Shown here: positions 22,949-34,189 of the stretch, piece after piece
Numbering within the stretch: position 1 is the stretch's first letter
How the letters are laid out: every line of letters starts with the position of its first letter
Origin: Hypericum androsaemum
Lineage: Eukaryota; Streptophyta; Magnoliopsida; Malpighiales; Hypericaceae
Direction of reading: 5' to 3'
Length of the DNA stretch: 64,000 nucleotides
Assembly (NCBI GenBank): GCA_963995505.1
Contig: OZ023184.1
Coordinates: forward strand, 15,746,228 to 15,810,227
Notes under the pieces: model-generated
Database searches by the model: none
The model's input: only the letters and a program-made list of their open reading frames with translations
What the model was told of the DNA's origin: nothing
Program-made: the position numbers and the translations under genes

Positions 22949-23529
22949 ATCCCCCACATGAATGATGATTAATGCATGCAGACTCTAATCAAAAGTTTTG
23001 ACGTGTTATTATTGCATTGAGACAGGTAGTTTGCGGCTTTGAACCTTCTCTAGTAATATGTTATCGGATTTACTCGCTGCTCGGTAAACGTGATATCTTG
23101 AACCGTCAGCTTTTGGTGTAAACCAAGACAATAACATTTACACAATAATAAGCCTAGTATATTTGGGTTCTCACGTTGTGTCCATTTCGGCCATGGACCG
23201 TATCTTGGATTCATAAGTGTTTTTCTCATTTGAAGCGGCCTCACTTTACACTTACATAGGTGATCTCTTATCAGAAGTATCCTGCCATACTCCACCTTAA
23301 TCAAGGTATAGGAATTATTAAAAGCGTAATGCTTAACCTTACCACAACGCTGTAGGCTAACACCTGGGCAACTTCTGAGAATGAGATAGGTTCCAGGTGA
23401 TTAACTGAACCCTCCATAACTTAGTTATCTCATTGAACCAAGTTTGTAGGATCTCCACTCATCATGGGGGAGTTACCGCTATGGACATTCTTTAGTGTGT
23501 GGATTTTAATCTCATTCCCCTTACTGCGT

Positions 23530-24182
23530 TGTACATTTGATCTCTATTGATTCCTTTTGTAAAAGGATTAGCTAAGTTACATAATTAATGGTGATCACCC
23601 TACTAGAGATCAACTGTCTAACGGTATTGTGTCTCCGACGGATATGTCGAGACTTTCTGTTGTACAATGTACTTTGTGCTCTCCCGATTGCAGACATGCT
23701 GTCACAATGTATCAATGCGGGAGGCACTGGTTTGCTCCAGCTCGGAATATCCTCTAGGAAGTTTCTGAGCCATTCAGCTTCTTCCCCAGCTTTGTCTAGT
23801 GCTATAAATTCTGACTCCATGGTGGATCGAGCTATGCACGTTTGTTTAGAGGACTTCTAAGACACAGCTCCTCCTCCTATGGTGAATACATATCCACTCG
23901 TGGATTTGGAGTCCTTAGTGTCCGATATCCAGTTTGCGTCACTGTATCCTTCTAATACAGCTGGATATTTAGCATAATGTATGCCATGGTTTATGGTATA
24001 TTTTAAATACCGTAAAATACTTTCCAGAGCTAGCCAGTGATCCCTCCCTGGATTACTTGTGAATCTACTAAGTTTACTAACTGAGTACGCAATATCGGGG
24101 CGAGTGCAGTTTGTTAAATACATCAAGCTCCCGATAATTTGCGCATACTTCAGTTGAGATACTGGGTCCCCTCGATTCTTGG
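23530..24182 (-). pseudogene. E2 RNase H region, interrupted
   Basis: Pieces read [58 protein letters not shown] and the C-terminal SRHIRRRHN, the copia RNase H order. A one-base deletion just after the long reading frame (near 24185) and a TAG in place of a W codon near 23860 separate it from the RT. Confidence 0.85.
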
Positions 24183-26123
24183 CTAAGTTAGATTCAAATC
24201 TACTGGAGTCTTAACCGGAGGTTTGTCAAAAGCTTCAAATTTCTTGAGCACGCTTTCCACGTAGTGGGATTGCGTCAAGATAATTTCGTCAGCTTTCCTA
24301 GAAATTTTTATTCCTAGTATGATGTCTGCCAGACCCATATCTTTCACGTCAAAGTGATTCTTTAACATATTCTTAGTTTTTACAATAACCTCTTTATTGC
24401 TTTCCGTAATTAGTAAGTCATCTACGTAGAGACATACAATTACGTAAGCTTCAAGTGTGCCTTTAATGTAAACATATTTATCGCACTCATTGATCTTAAA
24501 TCCATTCGACAGCATTGTTCTGTCAAATTTCTCGAGCCACTGTTTCGGCGCTTGTTTTAGCCCGTATAGTGACTTGACTAGTCGACACACTTTATGCTCT
24601 TGACCGGGAGCCACAAACCCTTCAGGTTGCTCCATGTATATCTCCTCTTCCAGTTCTCCATTTAGGAAAGCTGTTTTTACGTCCATTTGGTAGATCTCGA
24701 GGTTATAGAGTGCTGCAATAGCTATGAGTACTCTAATTGATGTGATTCTTGTGACCGGTGAATACGTGTCAAAGAAATCATATCCCTCCTTCTGTTTGAA
24801 CCCCTTAGCTACCAATCGAGCTTTGTACTTGTCGATTGATCCATCAGCTTTGTATTTCCATTTTAGGATCCACCTGCATCCCAAAGGTTTGCAGCCCGGT
24901 GGGAGATCCACGATTTCCCACGTGTGGTTTTGCATAATGGATTCTATCTCACTATTGATAGCTTCCTTCCAGAGAGGAGCATCTAGACTGGACAATGCCT
25001 CTTGGATTGTCCTGGGTTCATCTTCTAACGCATAGGTTAGATAATCCGGACCGAAAGATTTCGATACCTTCGTCTGTTTACTACGTCTAGGTTCATCATC
25101 TTTCTGATTTGACCCTTGCGTAGTCTCGTGAGCCCTTTTCTTCGGACTTGCTTCCTTTCTTTCCTTATTAGGAAAGCTATCTTCAAAAAACGTTGTGTTC
25201 CTTGATTCTATGACCATTCCTGTGTTTATCTCAGGGTTTTTAGATTTATGCACCAAGAATCGATAAGCACTACTATTTTGCGCATATCCGATAAAGATGC
25301 AATCAATGGTCTTAGGTCCTATTCTCACCTTCTTAGGCTTAGGTACTTCGACCTTTGCTAGGCACCCCCACACTTTAAGGTAACCGTAGGAAGGCTTCCT
25401 TCCTTTCCATAGTTCATATGAGGTTTTATCCCTTTTCTTGTGTGGTAATTTGTTTAGAATGTGGTTAGCTGAGAGCACAGCTTCCCCCCACATGTTCTCG
25501 GGTAAGCCCGAGCTAATCAACATAGCGTTCATCATCTCCTTAAGAGTTTGATTTTTGCGTTCAGCTATGCTATTTGATTGAGGTGAGTATGGAGCAGTCG
25601 TCTGATGAATAATGCCATGTTTTTGACAGAGTTCCTCAAACGGAGCTACATATTCTCCTCCTCGATCACTTCGGATTATTTTGATTTTCACGCTGAGTTG
25701 ATTTTCAACCTCTTTCTTATATCTCTTAAAAGTATCAAGAGCTTCGTCTTTGCCCTTTAGGAGATATACGTAACAGTATCTCGTGCAATCATCGATAAAT
25801 ATGATGAAGTATTTCTTCCCGCCTTTAGTTTGCACGTGTTTCATATCGCAAGTGTCCGTATGAATTAACTCTAAAGGCGTAGTACTTCTTTCCACCGAAT
25901 GGAAAGGTGCTTTGGTCATTTTAGCCTTCACACATACTTCACATTTATCGGATGGGTTGAACTCTAGATTCGGTAATAAATTTAAACTTACTAACTTTCT
26001 TAGCGAGTTTAAATTTACGTGTCCTAATCTACCATGCCATAAATTAGAACACTCGACCAAGTAAGAAGAAGCGTTAACTTTATTTTTACCGTTAAAGGTG
26101 CGATGTACAGTTATTACATTCAT
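24183..26123 (-). CDS. E2 integrase-RT reading frame, 646 codons, intact
   Basis: From an internal ATG ([10 protein letters not shown]) the frame runs uninterrupted through the integrase zinc region ([19 protein letters not shown]) and the integrase core. The core acidic residues are seen in [16 protein letters not shown] and AERKN. It continues through the connector with [11 protein letters not shown] and [13 protein letters not shown], then RT with [39 protein letters not shown] and YVDD. It ends [11 protein letters not shown] at a frameshift before RNase H. The open frame extends upstream of this ATG without another ATG to about 26320, where the duplication junction lies. It lacks gag, protease and RNase H in frame, so autonomous activity is unlikely although these catalytic motifs look complete. 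Confidence 0.85.
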   Translation of the reverse strand: MNVITVHRTFNGKNKVNASSYLVECSNLWHGRLGHVNLNSLRKLVSLNLLPNLEFNPSDKCEVCVKAKMTKAPFHSVERSTTPLELIHTDTCDMKHVQTKGGKKYFIIFIDDCTRYCYVYLLKGKDEALDTFKRYKKEVENQLSVKIKIIRSDRGGEYVAPFEELCQKHGIIHQTTAPYSPQSNSIAERKNQTLKEMMNAMLISSGLPENMWGEAVLSANHILNKLPHKKRDKTSYELWKGRKPSYGYLKVWGCLAKVEVPKPKKVRIGPKTIDCIFIGYAQNSSAYRFLVHKSKNPEINTGMVIESRNTTFFEDSFPNKERKEASPKKRAHETTQGSNQKDDEPRRSKQTKVSKSFGPDYLTYALEDEPRTIQEALSSLDAPLWKEAINSEIESIMQNHTWEIVDLPPGCKPLGCRWILKWKYKADGSIDKYKARLVAKGFKQKEGYDFFDTYSPVTRITSIRVLIAIAALYNLEIYQMDVKTAFLNGELEEEIYMEQPEGFVAPGQEHKVCRLVKSLYGLKQAPKQWLEKFDRTMLSNGFKINECDKYVYIKGTLEAYVIVCLYVDDLLITESNKEVIVKTKNMLKNHFDVKDMGLADIILGIKISRKADEIILTQSHYVESVLKKFEAFDKPPVKTPVDLNLT

Positions 26124-28326
26124 CTTAAACAGCCCCCTTTCTAGATAACCCTTTCCTATGAATTGACCCGCTTTGGTCAGTACAAGCTTATCAGCCTCAA
26201 ATATAAGCTTAAGACCGGCTTTGCTTAACAGGGAGCCAGAAACTAAGTTCTTGCGGATGTCCGGGACATGCAGTACATCCTTGAGGGTCAGTTCCTTTCC
26301 TGAGGTCAGCTTTCCTTGAAATTTTTATTCCTAGTATGATGTCTGCCAGACCCATATCTTTCACGTCAAAATGATTCTTTAACATATTCTTAGTTTTCAC
26401 AATAACCTCTTTATTGCTTCCCGTAATTAGTAAGTCATCTACGTAGAGACATACAATTACGTAAGCTTCAGGTGTGCCTTTAATGTAAACACATTTATCG
26501 TACTCATTGATCTTAAACCCATTCGACAGCATTGTTCTGTCAAACTTCTCGTGCCACTGTTTCGTCGTTGTTTTAGCCCGTATAGTGACTTGACTAGCCG
26601 ACATACTTTATGCTCTTGACCGGGAGCCACAAACCCTTCAGGTTGCTCCATGTATATCTCCTCTTCCAGTTCTCCATTTAGGAAAGCTATTTTTACATCC
26701 ATTTGGTGGATCTCGAGGTTATAGAGTGCTGCAACAGCTATCAGTACTCTAATTGATGTGATTCTTATGACTGGTGAATACGTGTCAAAAAAATCATATC
26801 CCTCCTTCTGTTTGAACCCCTTAGCTACCAATCGAGCTTTGTACTTGTCGATTGATCCATCAGCTTTGTATTTCCTTTTTAGGATCCACCTGCATCCCAA
26901 AGGTTTGCAGCCCGGTGGGAGATCCACGATTTCCCATGTGTGATTTTGCATAATAGATTCTATCTCACTATTGATAGCTTCCTTCCAGAGAGGAGCATCT
27001 GGACTGGACAATGCCTCTTAGATTATCCTGGGTTCATCTTCTAACGCATAGGTTAGATAATCCGGACCGAAAGATTTGGTTACCTTCGTCCGTTTACTAC
27101 GTCTAGGTTCATCATCTTTCTGATTTGACCCTTGCGTAGTCTCGTGAGCCCTTTTCTTCGGACTTGCTTCCTTTCTTTCCTTATTAGGAAAGCTATCTTC
27201 AAAAAATGTTGCATTCCTTGATTCTATGACCATTCCTGTGTTTATCTCAGGGTTTTCAGATTTATGCACCAAGAATCGATAAGCACTACTATTTTGTGCA
27301 AATCCGATAAAGATGCAATCAATGGTCTTGGGTCCTATTCTCACCTTCTTAGACTTAGGTACTTCGACCTTTGCTAGGCATCCCCACACTTTAAGGTAAC
27401 CGTAGGAAGGCTTCCTTCCTTTCCATAGTTCATATGGGGTTTTATCCCTTTTCTTGTGTGGCAATTTATTTAGAATGTGGTTAGCTGAGAGCACAGCTTC
27501 CCCCCACATATTCTGGGGTAAGCCCGAGCTAATCAACATAGCGTTCATCATCTCCTTAAGAGTTCAATTTAAGCATTCAGCTACGCCATTCGATTGAGGT
27601 GAGTATGGAGCAGTCGTCTGATGAATAATGCCATGTTCTTGACAGAGTTCCTCAAACGGAGCTACATATTCTCCTCCTCGATCACTTCGGATCATTTTGA
27701 TTTTCACGCTGAGTTGATTTTCAACCTCATTCTTATATCTCTTAAAAGCATCAAGAGCTTCGTCTTTGCCCTTTAGGAGATATACGTAACAGTATCTCGT
27801 GCAATCATCGATAAACGTGATGAAATATTTCTTCCCGCCTTTAGTTTGCACGTGTTTCATATCGCAAGTGTCCATATGAATTTACTCTAAAGGCGTAGTA
27901 CTTCTTTCCACCGAATGGAAAGGTGCTTTGGTCATTTTAACCTCCACACATACTTCACATTTATCGGATGGGTTGAACTCTAGATTCGGTAATAAATTTA
28001 AACTTACTAACTTTCTTAGCGAGTTTAGATTTACGTGTCCTAATCTACCATGCCATAAATTAGAACACTCGGCAAAGTAAGAAGAAGCGTTAACTTTATT
28101 TTTACCGTTAAAGGTGCGATGTACAGTTATTACATTCATCTTAAACAGCCCCCTTTCTGGATAACTTTTTCCTATGAATTGACCCTCCTTGGTCAGTACA
28201 AACTTATCAGCCTCAAATACAAGCTTAAGACCGGCTTTGCTTAACAGTGAGCCGGAAACTAAGTTCTTGCGGATGTCCGGGACATGCAGTACATCCTTGA
28301 GGGTCAGCTCCTTTTCTGAGGTCAGC
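24299..28326 (-). repeat. 2,014-bp tandem duplication inside E2
   Basis: Protease-end through RT-middle sequence occurs twice head to tail (24299-26312 and 26313-28326). The junction near 26312 joins an RT site (GTCAGCTTTCC) to a protease-region site (GAGGTCAGCTT) that share GTCAGCTT, so a crossover at short homology can explain it. The copies differ by scattered substitutions. The left copy is open; the right copy has stops (near 27880 and 27560). Confidence 0.88.
26313..28326 (-). pseudogene. Second integrase-RT copy of E2, interrupted
   Basis: Same motifs as the left copy ([18 protein letters not shown]), but an L codon became TAA near 27881, AERKN became AECLN followed by a stop near 27565, and a further stop lies near 27017. 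The RT frame runs off into protease sequence read out of frame at the duplication junction. Confidence 0.85.
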
Positions 28327-29374
28327 TTCAGGACCACCTTACCCAGACCGACAATCTTGGACGTTGCGGAGTTTTCCATGAACAGATTTCGACCGGTGAT
28401 CGGAATATAGTTCGAGAACATCTCCTTGTCTGAGCAGACGTGGCGGTAGCTCCAGTGTCCATGAACCACTCTCTCGGATTGTCCACCAGGTTGGCTTCAA
28501 ATACCATGGCTGACAGATCCATCTGGGACAAGTCTTCAGCCAGGTTAGCCTTTCCTTGGTCGTCCTTCTTCGGCTGGCGACAGTCCTTAGCCATGTGTCC
28601 GGGTTTTTCGCAGTTGTAGCAGTCGCCCTTGATCTTCTTTTTCTTCTTGGGCTCTTGCTTCTCCTGCTTATCCCCAGACTTCTTCCTCTTCTTGCTACCT
28701 TTTCCCTCGGCGAGGTGCACGGTGGTCTCAGGGTTGGCCTTGCCTTGCTTGACTTCGGACTTTCGGTTATCTTCCTCGATCCTAAGTCTCACGATCAGGT
28801 CTTCTAGGCTCATGTCCTTCCTCTTGTGCTTGAGGTAGCTCTTGAAATCCTTCCAGAGCGGGGGGAGCTTCTCGATCATCGCAGCAACTTGGAAGGTCTC
28901 GCTGAGTTGCATCCCTTCGGCTTGGATCTCGTGAAGGATCAGCTGCAACTCCTGCACTTGGTCGATGACCTTCTTGGAGTCCACCATTTTGAAGTCGAGG
29001 AATTGTCCGACGATGAATTTCTTCGTCCCGGCATCCTCCGTTTTGTACTTCTTCTCGAGTGAACCCCACAGCTCTTTAGCAGTTTTGGCTTCCGCATAGA
29101 CGTTGTAGAGCATGTCGTCTAGTCCATTCAGGACGTAGTTCCGGCATAGGAAGTCGCTATGACTCCATGCATCGAGGGCGTTGATCTTCTGTTGATCTGC
29201 CTCATTTTCTGCCACCTTCGGAGCCTCTTCCTTCAAGAATCGGACCAGGTTGAGCGTCGTCAGGTAGAACAACATCTTCTGTTGCCACCTCTTGAACTCG
29301 GTACCGTTGAACTTGGCCGGCCTTTCGGCGTGGATAGTTCTCGGGACCGCTGGTGCTGAGCTTGTTGATGCCAT
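28327..29374 (-). pseudogene. E2 gag and protease start, frameshifted
   Basis: The ATG (CAT at 29372-29374) opens [19 protein letters not shown]. The gag domain is open: [50 protein letters not shown]. The CCHC knuckle [14 protein letters not shown] and then the protease motif WFMDTGAT follow. One base is missing just after DTGAT (near 28447), which shifts the rest of protease to another frame (HVCSDKEMF). Gag itself is full length and uninterrupted. Confidence 0.88.
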
Positions 29375-29402
29375 CTTCAAGTACACAATCTCGTATTACG
29401 AT

Positions 29403-29918
29403 TGTTGTTTCAGAGGGTTGGTGTACTTGATTAGGATCTTCTGCAGTCGAGGCAAGTGTTGGACACTTTCTCTGTAAGACGAGATTACCTCGTATATTTC
29501 AGTGCGGTACGGGCTACGGCAATCGTCCCCAAGATACAACGACTGTTAGGGCATTTCCAAGAACGTTGCACGCGCAGCTCTCTCTCCGGACCCAGGCAAA
29601 ATACTTAAGGCTCCTCCAGCTCCTCGCGACGATGCGCACGTGCGAAGTGCGCCACAAAGCGCCCATTGCAACCTGTGCGCGTGCGCGTGCTCGTGCTCAT
29701 GCTCGAACGGTGCTTCGCACCGTCCTCGCAGCTAGCGGTGGGTCAGCCTTTAGGTAGTCAACCAAGTTTGAGAGGTGAGGAGGGGAATTCTTTATAAACA
29801 AGGAAATCCTCCTTGCTCTAATCAATGTGGTATTGCATTTTTCTATTTTCCTTTTGGGCCTCCACTTTGGGCCTTACCATTTTGGGCCAAATGTATTAAA
29901 AATGCATTCAACCCAACA
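29403..29918 (-). repeat. 5' LTR of E2 (516 bp)
   Basis: It matches both ends of the 3' LTR but skips about 450-500 bp between GAACGTTGCAC and GCGCAGCTCTCTCTCCGG. On the - strand the sequence right after the LTR reads ATCGTAATACGAG, not the initiator-Met primer site. Confidence 0.88.
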
Positions 29919-30400
29919 ATTCCTGTCACTAGCATGGACAATGCTGAACTGAGTTCACATGTTAATCTCAATAATCTGTTGCATAACCCGTCATATATAC
30001 GATTGCCTTTTCCTAAGAGTCATATTAAGTCAATCACATATTTCGAGCCGATTCATTGTGATATTTAGGGGCCATATCGGACTCTCTCCACTATTGGAGA
30101 TCACTATTTTCTATATTTGTTGACGACTTTAGCAGGAGAATTTGGACTTTTCTCATGAAGTATAAATCTGAGTGCCACGCTATTTAAAGATATTTTGGAA
30201 TATGGTTCGCAAATAATTTGGCGTTGGTATCAAGAGAATTTGGAGTGATAACGGTCCAAAATTTTGCTCGAGTGACATACATCAATACTACAAGGAGCAT
30301 GGGATCTTATTACGAACGTCGTGCGTCTACACTCTTCAACACAATGGAATTGTGGAGCGCAAGCATCACACATCTATATGAATTCAGACCCTACCTATAG
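29919..30400 (+). pseudogene. Decayed copia fragment, integrase part (host of nest)
   Basis: Frames read LPFPKSHIKSI, FEPIHCDI and, after frame changes, GPYRTLSTIGDHYFL and a degenerate copy of the RTDNG/QTS-TPQQNG integrase segment near 30250-30350. It is the continuation of the fragment at 21656-21935, split by E2. Confidence 0.65.
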
Positions 30401-30760
30401 ACCCGCTAATTAGACGCTAGTTATACCCTATTCATATTCATATTTATATATTCGCATATATTTTCTTTTATGTACCACACTTATTTAGTTGATCTAGAGT
30501 TTATTCTCAACTTTAATTTTGATATTATCATTTTTTCACATAGACTTTCAAAGAGGAAATTTTTTAATGATTCGCGTTAATTTTTTTATTTTGATTATAT
30601 TGAAAGAGTCTATGGGTAGGACATGAATATTTATTTGGACCCTAAAGTTCGGGTCCGATTCCGGATCCGAATTCTTATTCAAAATATTTATAAGATTGTG
30701 GGTAAGATTTGAATCATACTTCTAAATAAGGGTCTCGGCTTAAATCCTATAAATCCTTAG
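30401..30760. other. Intergenic upstream of gene A
   Basis: AT-rich, no gene seen. It would hold the gene A promoter. Confidence 0.45.
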
Positions 30761-30773
30761 CCAACCCTAGCGG
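30761..30773 (+). promoter_or_regulatory. CCAACCCTAGCGG motif upstream of gene A
   Basis: This telo-box-like AACCCTAGCG motif lies 35 bp before the ATG. Near-identical motifs lie 37-52 bp upstream of the starts of B, C, B' and C'. Confidence 0.5.
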
Positions 30774-30807
30774 TTACCACTCGTGCGCTTTTGGATCCGG
30801 AAGAAGA

Positions 30808-32609
30808 ATGGAGGAGTCGACAAAAAGGACAATCGAGTCGACGGCAACTGTAGAATACTCGACGAAGGCGTGTAAGATCCCAAAAGGGGACGCGCCGCCT
30901 CCTCTGCCAGAGGGCGCGTGGGCCGAATGGGGCGAGGACGCCGTTTGTTTCGTGCTCCCAATCAGAGACGGAGGAGGTTTGGGCATCTTCGCCATCCACC
31001 CCGATGAGGCCTTGGTATACCATCTCGTGGACTTCCGCTACGGCCCAGGGGACCCGTCAAACGCGGCATGCGCCGTCTTGGGTTCCCGTGTCTATGTCGT
31101 TTCAGATACCGGATCAATGTGGTTCTGTGACATCGAAGGTCGGTCGGCGTTCGAGTGGAAGAAGGGTAAGAATTTAAATGGAAGCCGCCCTGGAGACCCT
31201 AAGCTGTTTAATTCCCCAATGATGTTTACCTTCAAAGATAATCTCTATGTAGTTGATTTGGTATTCTCATACGATGATGAACCACCACTAACTGAATGCA
31301 CGTTTCAGAAGCATGTTCAGAAGGGGTGGGTATCTCTCAGACCTCCTCCCGTTCTGTGCCCCTCCTATAATGAAACCCTGTCTGTTTCTCGTCGTGATTT
31401 TCTTGGGGTTGTCAGCAACGAGAGCTGTGTAGTTTTTCATGTTTCTGCAATACGCGAACACCAGCCTTTTCCGGGTTTAAGATCAGCTTGTTCATGTGGT
31501 GTCTTTCATGAACACCGTCTCCTGTCTTACAAACCCAATGATGGTCACGGGGTATGGACCAGGTTGGGGGGTATGCTGATAAATTCCCCCCTTGGCAGAA
31601 TCCCTTGCTCCTCCTCGTGCCTCCTGAAAAGATCTGTAAATATGGCCTCTTTTGTCCCACTGAGCTGTACATTGATTTGGACGAATTGGATGATGGGCTG
31701 CGTTTACGGATCTGGAGCCTCCTCCATGTCGGTGGGAGGATGTACTGTGCGGTTGCCTTCCCGCCACCTGGGACAAAAGAACCTGCTGATTTCGTCGTGT
31801 ACTCTTTTGGAGCTATTGACCAAGAGGTACCCGAGGAGCCAAAATCGGACAACGTGCAGGAATTTTTCATGACTGCCAAACCCGTGTCTCGCACCTACCA
31901 ATGCTTCTCTGGTTATTTGGTTCCTAACGGACCTCCCCAAGAGGTAATTTTTATGTGGCCGATGCCAGGTTTGCTTTTTCTTCAGCTGTTTCTGCTAACA
32001 TTGCTGTCTTGAACATGTATGATTTGTCTTTTTTTTTTCCTTGCAAGAAATAGCCTTAAATTTGAAATGGTAATTGCATTTCCCTTAACAGTCGCCATAT
32101 TGATTCTATAGCTTTAGCACTACATGCAGTGTGAACCATGCTGCAACTACATGTACAAAATCTTTTGGAATTATACTCTATGATTCTGTTAGGATTTCCC
32201 GTCCGCTCAATTGGTGCAGGATTTGCACGTGCTTGGGAAAGGTCCTTTAGATTTTTGAGTCATGAAAATGGTTTACATCTTCCAACGTCTCCATTTCCTT
32301 TCAAATGAATTAGCCAGAAATGTAATGCTTCAGAAATATTTATGTAATTGAAGAAGGTAGTTTATCTATTCCTGCTGGTTTGACCTTGACCTGGACCTGG
32401 ATTATCTTATCCCGTGTGGTTGTGTCTGTCCCTGCGAGATGCCGGTCTCTGTATGTCGCATGATGCCTAGCATCATAATCGTTTACTTGTCCTAAACCTT
32501 GCCGTCCTGTGTTAGCATGAAGTATTCTGCCTTTCTGAACGTGTTTCTGTCTTTCTTGTAGGATCTGAACCAAGAGCTCTCCTATCCTTCCTGTGGGGCA
32601 ACATTCTAA
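30808..32609 (+). pseudogene. Gene A: kelch-like orphan-family member, frameshifted
   Basis: The ATG at 30808 opens MEESTKRTIESTATVEY. The body has PPPLPEGAWAEWGEDAV, CAVLGSRVYVV, MWFCDI, NLNGS, PKLF, QKGWVSL and VFHEHRLL, the order shared with genes B and C. Short hydrophobic segments such as AVLGSRVYVV followed by W are kelch-like, so a beta-propeller is plausible. A one-base deletion in the G run near 31565-31571 shifts the frame; downstream family sequence (PPEKICKYGLF, DELDDGLRLRIW, ADFVVYSFG) continues in the new frame. Exon 1 ends at 31943 (CCCAAGAG then GTAATT), the intron is 31944-32561 (ends TTGTAG), and exon 2 (32562-32609) reads DLNQELSYPSCGATF and a stop. Without the deletion about 394 residues, like gene C. 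Function unknown. Confidence 0.75.
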
Positions 32610-33148
32610 ATATCCATGTGCGAGTTAATTGCCATCTTTGCAAGAATGTTTATGGACGGATTACATTTCCTTATCTTTTATGCAATGCTGCCTAGACCTA
32701 TCTATACGTGCTAGTATAGGGTCCGCCAGAAAACAGCTTGTAAGAGTAAATGGCGTGGAGAATATAATTAGAGTAGATGGGTTCACTTTAGAAAGTAGTT
32801 GTTGCTTATGCAGAATATAATTATTAAATTATAGTAGTTAATCGTTTTAGTCCTGATATAGTCTCCTGGAATTAATAAACTTTCATAGATGAGGCAGTGT
32901 CAGTTAAGATTCGGACAACTAACAATTGTGGATCACAATGCTATGTGGTGGTAACACTAAGACTTTTAAGGCCTGAAGAAGAATTGGTCCAAGTTGGTCC
33001 CAATCAGAATGGGGAAAACAAGTTTGTACCAAGAGAGATTTTCTTTTGTTGTGAATTTTTTTTTTGGTGTGATAGAAGGTGCTAGATTCCTGGAAAAAGT
33101 TATATTAAATTAGCGGGCCACGTTTCAACTTCAAGGAAAGCCACATGC
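32610..33148. other. 3' flank of gene A, shared with unit 2
   Basis: The stretch matches 46535-47140 and 47810-47870 in patches (for example GAGGCAGTGTCAGTTAAGAT). No gene is recognised. Confidence 0.5.
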
Positions 33149-33460
33149 AAGTCCACATTCTTCACCGATTGAAGCTAACTCACATATATTTATATTTTTG
33201 TTGGTTGTTGTATCATCGAGGACTTGTAGTTAATGAAATTACTTTTTGTTGAAGGTGCTATGTTGTTTGATACGATGTGAATTAGATGCTTTTATCAGTA
33301 AAGTCCACATTCTTCACCAGTTGAAGCTAACTTACTTAATCGGATATATTTATAATTTTGTTGGTTGTTGTATCATCGAGGACTTGCAGTTAATGGTAAA
33401 TTACTTTTTGTTGAAGGTGATGTGTTGTTTGATACGATGTGAATTAGATGCTTTTAGATT
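33149..33460. repeat. Direct tandem repeat, unit about 152 bp
   Basis: AAGTCCACATTCTTCACC starts copies at 33149 and 33301. Both continue to GATACGATGTGAATTAGATG with a few indels. Not seen in unit 2, so it probably arose after the segmental duplication or was lost there. Confidence 0.85.
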
Positions 33461-33815
33461 AATGGTGCTTAGTTAGATGTCATCTCGTCTGAATACGCAG
33501 AACAAGAGAAAAGAATCAAGGCATGAGCAAGGTCATGGCATCTTCATTAAACAAGTACCATATTTCTCACATTTACCTTTTAAATTACGAACAATTTTAT
33601 TTACAATTTTAAATTAGATTTATTCTGTTCTTTTAAATTCGAATTTACAGTTGGCAAATAGTTTAGGAAAAAGTTCACAAAAGTACTATGTAATTTTACA
33701 TTTTTATAATTTAGTACCTTATTATAGTTTCAAATTGGCAATTTCAGGCAAATCCAGGGCAGCTGCCCGGACAAACGGGCTTGAAACGACGTTGTTTTTT
33801 ATCATGGTGGACATG

Positions 33816-34179
33816 GGGAGCGGATTTGGTCGTGGAGGGCCAAATCCAACCAGGACCGTCCTGGACGATTCAATGGTTGATTTAGTTATGATTCAATGGT
33901 TTACTTAATTATGATTCAATGGTCTACCTAGTTATGATTCAATGGTCCGTTTTTTCCCGTCCCGGATAAATCGGGGTCCGTCCTAGTTACCCAGTTACGA
34001 TTCAATGGTTTACTCAGTTACGATTCAATGGTTTACTCAGTTACGATTCAATGGTTGTGGACTTTTTTCATTTTGCACCCCCATATTTCTGCATTTTTTC
34101 AAAATAGTCCCCGCGTGTCCTTCAATAAAAATCCTCCAGCACCGTGCTGGATTTGGCCTCCAGGACCAAATCCGGTCCC
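33816..34179. mobile_element. Mutator-like MITE, family 2
   Basis: The ends are inverted repeats (GGGAGCGGATTTGGTC; right end on the other strand GGGACCGGATTTGGTC). They are flanked by GGTGGACATG at 33806-33815 and 34180-34189, a 9-10 bp target duplication. The interior has repeats of a unit of about 23 bp around ATTCAATGGTTTACT. No coding capacity. A truncated relative lies at 4945-5263. Confidence 0.88.
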
Positions 34180-34189
34180 GGTGGACATG

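Larger units (their letters stand above)
21936..29918 (-). mobile_element. Ty1/copia element E2 with internal duplication
   Basis: It is related to E1 but on the opposite strand, with LTRs at about 21936-22948 (3') and 29403-29918 (5'). The LTRs start TGTTGGGTTGAATGC on the - strand. Flanking bases ATTCT (21931-21935) and ATTCC (29919-29923) are a possible 5-bp target duplication with one mismatch; the left edge is uncertain by about 3 bases. The internal part is longer than E1's because about 2,014 bp occur twice in tandem (24299-26312 and 26313-28326). Confidence 0.9.
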
